From the NCBI RefSeq assembly GCF_900105805.1, contig NZ_LT629788.1, positions 4,696,501 through 4,760,500 on the forward strand: a stretch of 64,000 bases of DNA, read 5' to 3'. Each line of letters starts with the position of its first letter. The stretch's first letter is position 1. A program made the position numbers and the translations under genes. The notes below the pieces were generated by a model. It searched no databases. It had not been told where the DNA came from and saw only the letters and a program-made list of their open reading frames with translations. Positions 59,196-64,000 of the stretch are shown here, one piece after another. This stretch comes from Pseudomonas moraviensis. Lineage in GTDB: Bacteria > Pseudomonadota > Gammaproteobacteria > Pseudomonadales > Pseudomonadaceae.

Positions 59196-59920
59196 TGGCG
59201 GATCACCACGGCAGTCAGGTTATCCCGCGCAGCGCCTCGCAGGGCGCCGTCGAACAAACGTTCCAGCGCCACGTGCGGCGCGCTGAGGCTGAGGGCGTTG
59301 CCGAGGGCATCGCTGCTCAGGCCCTGATACAAACCATCGCTGCAGAGCAAAAACACATCGCCCGGATAGACCTCGAGTTCGAGCACATCCAGGGTCAGCG
59401 TTTCAGCGGCACCGACGGCTCGGGTCAAGGCCTGAGCCGCCGGGTGCGCTGCCGCCTGTTCGACGCTCATTTGCTGCTCGTCGATCAACTGCTGTTGCAG
59501 CGAATGGTCCTTGGACAGCTGATACAAACGCTGTCCACGCCACATATAGCAACGGCTATCACCGGCCCAGATGCAGGCCGCGCGGTTGCCTTCCACCAGC
59601 AGCGCGACGACGGTGCTGCCCATGATGCTGTCGTGACGCCCGGCAGTGACGGTCAGCTCTTGCCCCAGTCGCCGGTTCAGCCAGTGCAGGCACTGGCGGA
59701 TGGCTTTGAGGCGTTCGTCGAAATCCTCGTGTTGCGGCAACTCAGCCAGGCTGGCGACGATCAACTGGCTGGCGATGTCGCCACCCTGATGACCGCCCAT
59801 GCCGTCCGCGACCACCCACAGCCCATGCTGCGGGGAATCGAGGAAGGCATCTTCGTTGCGCGCCCGCACCTTGCCCGGGTCGGTACGCGCCGCGCTGCGC
59901 CAGGGACTGGCCACCAGCAT
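59192..59920 (-). CDS. stp1: T6SS-associated PP2C-type phosphatase Stp1
   Basis: 242-residue PPM/PP2C phosphatase. VRARNEDAFLDSPQ, VADGMGGHQGGDIAS, CIWAGDSRCYMWR, LLCSDGLYQGLS and DNLTAVVI carry the metal-binding Asp residues. ATG at 59920 shares one base with the tssM stop (TGATG), showing tight coupling. It likely opposes Stk1. The open frame extends upstream within tssM but is not phosphatase-like. Confidence 0.92.
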   Translation of the reverse strand: MLVASPWRSAARTDPGKVRARNEDAFLDSPQHGLWVVADGMGGHQGGDIASQLIVASLAELPQHEDFDERLKAIRQCLHWLNRRLGQELTVTAGRHDSIMGSTVVALLVEGNRAACIWAGDSRCYMWRGQRLYQLSKDHSLQQQLIDEQQMSVEQAAAHPAAQALTRAVGAAETLTLDVLELEVYPGDVFLLCSDGLYQGLSSDALGNALSLSAPHVALERLFDGALRGAARDNLTAVVIRQ

Positions 59921-62900
59921 CAGAGCTGCACCGGCATACGGAAGGTGCGCAGCACGCCCATGTCGAACGGGTTCGGCGTGCGCTGGCTGGTCAGCAGATA
60001 GTTGGCGCGCAGGCCGCCCACGTCCGCTTTCAGCACCAGCACGTCGCGACCGTTCAGGTACTCGGTCTGCATCAGGTCGAACAGACGGAACAGCGACCAT
60101 GGGCCGGAGTTCTTCTCGATACCGATCGGACGCCCGGCCATCTTGTCCATGACCAGACTGGTGCGACCGTCTTCAGCATCGGTCGGCCACTTGAAGGTCA
60201 TTGGCAGGATCGGGCCGTGACGGTATTCCATGGTCTTGTCGCCGAACTTGAATTCGGAACGGCTTACCGCCGGATCGAGGGTGTACGGCTCGAGCTTGAA
60301 CTGCACGGTCGGCTCGGCCGGGTTGATCGAGAAGAAGCTCTGGCGAATGGTCTGCGCCGCCGCCATCTGATCGAGGTAGACCTTCGATACCGGCAGGCTG
60401 TGACCGTCGACACTGCGCATGCGGTAGTTGCCCGGATCGCCGCTGACGAACGGACGCATGTAGCTGTCGAAGAAACGGTCGACGGTACCTTGAGCGCGGA
60501 AGAACTCGCGGAAATCGCTGATCGCCACATCGCTGGTGCTGCTGGCGCTGAACGGATAGCGCTTGCTGATGGTTTTGCCATACACGCTGTACAGCTCGTT
60601 CTGATAACGGCCGTTCAGGTATTGATAGGCATCGTTGAGCACCAGGCGCCACGAGTCTTCGGCCAGCACGTTGAACCACACGCTCAGCGGACGCGGCAGA
60701 CGACCGGAGGCATTGCGCAGGTTGGTCAGCGCATCACGCTGGCCGCTCATGCGCGTCTTGGCCATCTCGAACGCCGCTTGCTCCGGCGTGCTGGAACGGG
60801 CCAGACCGGCCAATTGCAGTTGCAGGTCGTTGAGCGCGCTGAACGCTGGCGTCAGGTCAGCGCCCGGGCCGTTGTTGTCGTCGAGCAAACGATGCAGCGG
60901 CTCGAAGCGGCGTTGCAGGGATTTCTTCGCGGTGTCCGGCAGGTTCTTCGCCACGTTCAGCGCCGAAGCCTTGTCGGCAGCAGCCGCGGCGAGCTTGCCG
61001 ACCTTGCCCAGTTTGCCTTTCTGTCCGGCCAGCGCATCGGCGGCTTCGCCGGCTTCATCGACCGGATCAGCAGCGGCTTCGAAGCGGGTGTTTTCACGCA
61101 CTTCGGTGAGCAGCGCGAGTACCGGCGAGTTGGCCGAAGTCAGGCCCGCCAGTTGCTCGGCGCCTTCGCCAGCGTCGCTGATTGGTGGCAGTGCGACCTG
61201 GCCAACGGCTTCGCTCCAGTAGTTGGCGTAGTCGCGGAAGTACAGCTGCTCAAGCTCGACCATCAGGCGACGCAAATCCATGTCGCTGATGCCCGCGCCT
61301 TCGCCCAGCACCCAGTTGTCACGCAGGATATCGGTGACCAGCGCCGCGCCCTGCACCGAGAAATACTGCTGATAACCCTGTTGGGTGTAGAAACCCGGGA
61401 TCACGTATTCGGTGCCGATGAACAGCGAGCCCTGCGGGCCGAGGTGCTGGCTGAAGCGGTAGTCCGGCAGATTGCGCGCCTGCTCGCGGAGCATGCGGTA
61501 AACCACGTTGGCCAGCGATTCGCTGCGCAGGACCTGACGCGCCTGCGTCACCAACTGATCGTTCAGCGGGTAGATGAACGGCTGCTTGAGCAAACGCTCA
61601 AGGTGAGTATTCAGACCGTTCTGCACAGCGGTGTTGCCGGTGTAGCGCTGCGACCAGTCAGTGGCGACCCAGTCCTTGAGCCACGCCGCGTCGCGACGAT
61701 CCTTCATGTTCAGCATCAGGTACGCGCGCAGGCTGTTGAGCAGGCGATCGCGGTCCTTCATGTTGGCGCGGATCTGCCCTTCGAGCATGGTCGCCACCCG
61801 GGGCAGCAACTGCGCTTCGAGTTCACGCTCGTAGGCGGTTTTCACCACCGGGTTGATCTCTTCGCCCTGATACAGGCCGCCACGTTCGTGGTACGACACG
61901 TCGCCCTTGCTCGGGAACACCTGGGTCGCGGCGTAGCTGGTGTCGAGGACTTTCAGCACGCCCATGGCGTCATCGCGCGGCGTTACGGCCGAGCGTTGCT
62001 GGGTCCAGTTCTGTGCCAGCGTGCGCAGGTTTTCCAGACGCTCGTAGTTGGCCGAGAAACCACCGGCCCAGAGCATGCCGAACAGGGCCAGTGCCGCCAG
62101 TGCACCGACGTACAGCGCGCGCTGGCCCCAATGAATGCGGCTGCGCTCGCGCTTGTCCAGACCGGCCAGATCGGCCTCGGGGAAAATCACCTGGCTGAGC
62201 AAGTGGTGGATGAACCGCGAACGGCCACTGCGCAGGGTCGGCAGCACACCGGCGTTCATGCCGAGGCTGGCGCCGATGCCGGCGGTGGTCGAATCCATTT
62301 CCTGGGTCAGGTGCGGCGCGCTGGTCAGGTAGAAACCGCGCAGTTGCGTGGCACGCTGATAGCGGTTGCCGGTGAACGCCATGTCGACGAACAGGCACAG
62401 GCGCTCGCCGATCTGCCCCAACTGATGCGGGAAGTCGAGGATGCGCCCACGGCGCTGAGTATCGCGCTCGGAGTGCATGCGCATGATCACTTGGCTGTTC
62501 AAGCGGCGCAGCAGCTCTTCGAACTCGTTGCGCAGAACCGCCACGTCGGTGCCGACCTGATCCTTGCGGAAACTGGTGCCGAGCACTTGATCGCTTTCTT
62601 CGCGGGTCAGTTGATCGAAGAATTCGTCAAAGCCGAGCAGCTTGTCAGCCTTGCTCAGGACCAGATACACCGGCACGTCGACGTGCAGTTTCTGATGCAC
62701 ATCCTGCAGACGGCTGCGCACCTGGCGGGCCAGCGTGTCGATGTCCTGCTCGCTGCCACCGGTGAGGGTTTCCACCGGAATGGTCACCAGCACGCCGTTC
62801 AACGGACGGCCACGACGACGCTTGCGCAGCAGCTCCAGCAGCGTGGTCCAGGCGTTGCCGTCGACTTCGGCGTCCGGCTGAGTCGTGTAGCGCCCGGCGG

Positions 62901-63459
62901 TGTCGATCAGCACACCGTGGTCGGCAAAATACCAGTCGCAATGACGGGTGCCGAGGGTGTCGCGAGTGAGCTTGCGGTCGATCTTGTTGATCGGGAATTC
63001 CAGACCGGAAAAGTCCAGCAGGCTGGTCTTGCCCGAGGCCTGCGGGCCGATCAGCAGGTACCACGGCAAGTCACTGCGCCAGCGCTCGCTGCGACCGCGA
63101 TACAGGCTCGACGTCTTCAGGGTTTTCAGCGCGTCCTTGAAACGCGCCTTCAACTCTTTCTGTTCTTCGTCGATCAGCTCTTCGCGGCGGATACGGTCCT
63201 GGCCGTCCTCGCTTTCTTCCTCGGCTTTCTTGCGGATACCGGCGCGCCAGCTGACGAAGACCATGGTCAGGCCCCAGATCAGGAACAGCACGCTGATGGT
63301 CAGCAGGCGCGAGGTCGCGCTTTCCCAGAACTTGTAATCATCCACCGCCAACAACGGGCCGACGAACCACACCAGCAGCGCCACGAACAGCACCAGCAAC
63401 AAGGTCCAGACCCAGGTCTGGCGCAGGAAGGCGCCGACTTTCTTGAAAAACTTTTTCAT
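59920..63459 (-). CDS. tssM: Type VI secretion inner-membrane protein TssM (IcmF)
   Basis: 1179-residue IcmF-family protein of the T6SS membrane complex. Two N-terminal helices (about 17-36 and 51-70), then a cytosolic domain with Walker A LLIGPQASGKTSLLDF (about 135-150). A third helix near 445-465 (ALYVGALAALALFGMLWAGG) is followed by the large periplasmic IcmF-related part. The Walker A is intact, unlike in several species. ATG at 63459 is used; a GTG one codon earlier is possible. Starts 14 bases after tssL. Confidence 0.95.
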   Translation of the reverse strand: MKKFFKKVGAFLRQTWVWTLLLVLFVALLVWFVGPLLAVDDYKFWESATSRLLTISVLFLIWGLTMVFVSWRAGIRKKAEEESEDGQDRIRREELIDEEQKELKARFKDALKTLKTSSLYRGRSERWRSDLPWYLLIGPQASGKTSLLDFSGLEFPINKIDRKLTRDTLGTRHCDWYFADHGVLIDTAGRYTTQPDAEVDGNAWTTLLELLRKRRRGRPLNGVLVTIPVETLTGGSEQDIDTLARQVRSRLQDVHQKLHVDVPVYLVLSKADKLLGFDEFFDQLTREESDQVLGTSFRKDQVGTDVAVLRNEFEELLRRLNSQVIMRMHSERDTQRRGRILDFPHQLGQIGERLCLFVDMAFTGNRYQRATQLRGFYLTSAPHLTQEMDSTTAGIGASLGMNAGVLPTLRSGRSRFIHHLLSQVIFPEADLAGLDKRERSRIHWGQRALYVGALAALALFGMLWAGGFSANYERLENLRTLAQNWTQQRSAVTPRDDAMGVLKVLDTSYAATQVFPSKGDVSYHERGGLYQGEEINPVVKTAYERELEAQLLPRVATMLEGQIRANMKDRDRLLNSLRAYLMLNMKDRRDAAWLKDWVATDWSQRYTGNTAVQNGLNTHLERLLKQPFIYPLNDQLVTQARQVLRSESLANVVYRMLREQARNLPDYRFSQHLGPQGSLFIGTEYVIPGFYTQQGYQQYFSVQGAALVTDILRDNWVLGEGAGISDMDLRRLMVELEQLYFRDYANYWSEAVGQVALPPISDAGEGAEQLAGLTSANSPVLALLTEVRENTRFEAAADPVDEAGEAADALAGQKGKLGKVGKLAAAAADKASALNVAKNLPDTAKKSLQRRFEPLHRLLDDNNGPGADLTPAFSALNDLQLQLAGLARSSTPEQAAFEMAKTRMSGQRDALTNLRNASGRLPRPLSVWFNVLAEDSWRLVLNDAYQYLNGRYQNELYSVYGKTISKRYPFSASSTSDVAISDFREFFRAQGTVDRFFDSYMRPFVSGDPGNYRMRSVDGHSLPVSKVYLDQMAAAQTIRQSFFSINPAEPTVQFKLEPYTLDPAVSRSEFKFGDKTMEYRHGPILPMTFKWPTDAEDGRTSLVMDKMAGRPIGIEKNSGPWSLFRLFDLMQTEYLNGRDVLVLKADVGGLRANYLLTSQRTPNPFDMGVLRTFRMPVQL

Positions 63460-63473
63460 CACACGTCCCTGTT

Positions 63474-64000
63474 TTACGGCTGCGCCTGCGGTTGCACCGC
63501 GGCTGGATCAAGCGGCTGATAAGGATGCAGAACAGTGTCGCGCTGCTCGCCCAGCACCCAGGCGAAGCCCGAATACATCACCACCAGGCAGACCAGCGTG
63601 AACAGCACCACCATCCACGCCGGCACGATGCGCACCAGGTTGCGGCGCTGGTCGTTGAGGCCTTCCCAGTGCGGCGACAACTCGCGCGGCACGTCGCCAC
63701 GCAACTGACGGATCTGCCGGTACAAGGCGTCGCGGATGCCTTCAAGTTCGAGCATGCCGCGTGCCTGTACGCGGTACTTGCCCTCGAAACCGAGGGACAG
63801 GCACAGGTACATCAGTTCGAGCATCGGCAGGTGCTTGACCGGGTTTTTCGACAGCCGATCGAGCAGCTGGAAAAACTTCTCGCCGCCGAAGGTTTCGTTG
63901 TGGAAGCTGCTCAGCAGGCTCATCTGCGACCACTCGCTTTCGTTGCCCCACGGGGTGGTCACGACAGCTTCGTCAACCACGGTGCAGAGCACGTAACGCG
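63474..64000 (-). CDS. tssL: Type VI secretion protein TssL/DotU (cut by window edge)
   Basis: C-terminal 175 residues of a DotU-family protein; the frame runs out of the window, so the true start is beyond 64000. YVLCTVVDEAVVTTPWGNES and SFHNETFGGEKFFQLLDRL are family signatures. The C-terminal transmembrane anchor WMVVLFTLVCLVVMYSGFAW (about 48-28 residues from the end) is followed by a short periplasmic tail. It forms the TssLMJ complex with tssM, directly downstream. Confidence 0.93.
   Translation of the reverse strand, partial: RYVLCTVVDEAVVTTPWGNESEWSQMSLLSSFHNETFGGEKFFQLLDRLSKNPVKHLPMLELMYLCLSLGFEGKYRVQARGMLELEGIRDALYRQIRQLRGDVPRELSPHWEGLNDQRRNLVRIVPAWMVVLFTLVCLVVMYSGFAWVLGEQRDTVLHPYQPLDPAAVQPQAQP

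Noticed and set aside
60217..63519. 1100-codon open frame on the plus strand opposite tssM
   Set aside because: It is an antisense shadow of a GC-rich gene. The translation is rich in His, Ala, Gln and Arg without domain signatures, while the tssM frame has clear IcmF motifs.

Overview
The window is a chromosomal segment of a fluorescent Pseudomonas, most likely the P. fluorescens group. The gene order rep-xpt-cycB-pauR-dadX-ridA-dadA-dadR ... rpmG-rpmB ... radC-coaBC-dut-algC-argB ... pyrE-crc ... rph-yicC-gmk-rpoZ-spoT-ridA ... exbBD-tonB-oxyR-recG resembles the P. aeruginosa core chromosome as I know it. The gaps between genes are crowded with REP/REPIN palindromes of the fluorescent-pseudomonad type. 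No rRNA, tRNA, CRISPR array, insertion sequence or integrase was seen.

Layout. 1-4.5 kb: a 5'-truncated rep helicase, xpt and an acetyl-CoA hydrolase/transferase family gene. 4.9-18.6 kb: a catabolic block. It holds D-alanine catabolism (dadA-ridA-dadX, divergent from the Lrp-type regulator dadR) and genes of polyamine-catabolism type (pauR, a DAO-family FAD oxidoreductase, a PauC/KauB-type aldehyde dehydrogenase). A MocR regulator, a phospholipase D lipoprotein, an MFS transporter and a cupin lie among them. 18.7-26.4 kb: rpmG-rpmB, an orphan peptide-binding protein, radC, coaBC-dut, algC and argB. 26.6-27.8 kb: an uncharacterised three-gene unit (zinc ribbon, cytosolic protein, membrane protein). 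28-45.9 kb: pyrE/crc divergent pair, gltS, rph, yicC-gmk, rpoZ-spoT-ridA, a TonB energising operon, oxyR-recG, and a YbaK-like/HDOD fusion protein.

46-64 kb is accessory. A leftward run of small exported or membrane proteins (47.3-53.4 kb) contains three copies of a LprI/DUF1311-type domain. It leads into the end of a type VI secretion cluster: tssL (cut by the window edge), tssM, stp1, stk1, vgrG, then a large multidomain predicted peptidoglycan hydrolase with an EF-hand-like loop and a pesticin/T4-lysozyme-like C-terminus. The small LprI-family gene at 52851-53441 overlaps the 3' end of that hydrolase gene. This has the layout of a T6SS muramidase effector with its immunity protein. The further LprI paralogues and unknown exported proteins nearby may be spare immunity genes. 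This is the most interesting system in the window, and its function is inferred, not shown.

All identifications come from reading the translated sequence and from memory of the families. No database search was run. Residue positions are counted by hand and are approximate for the long proteins.
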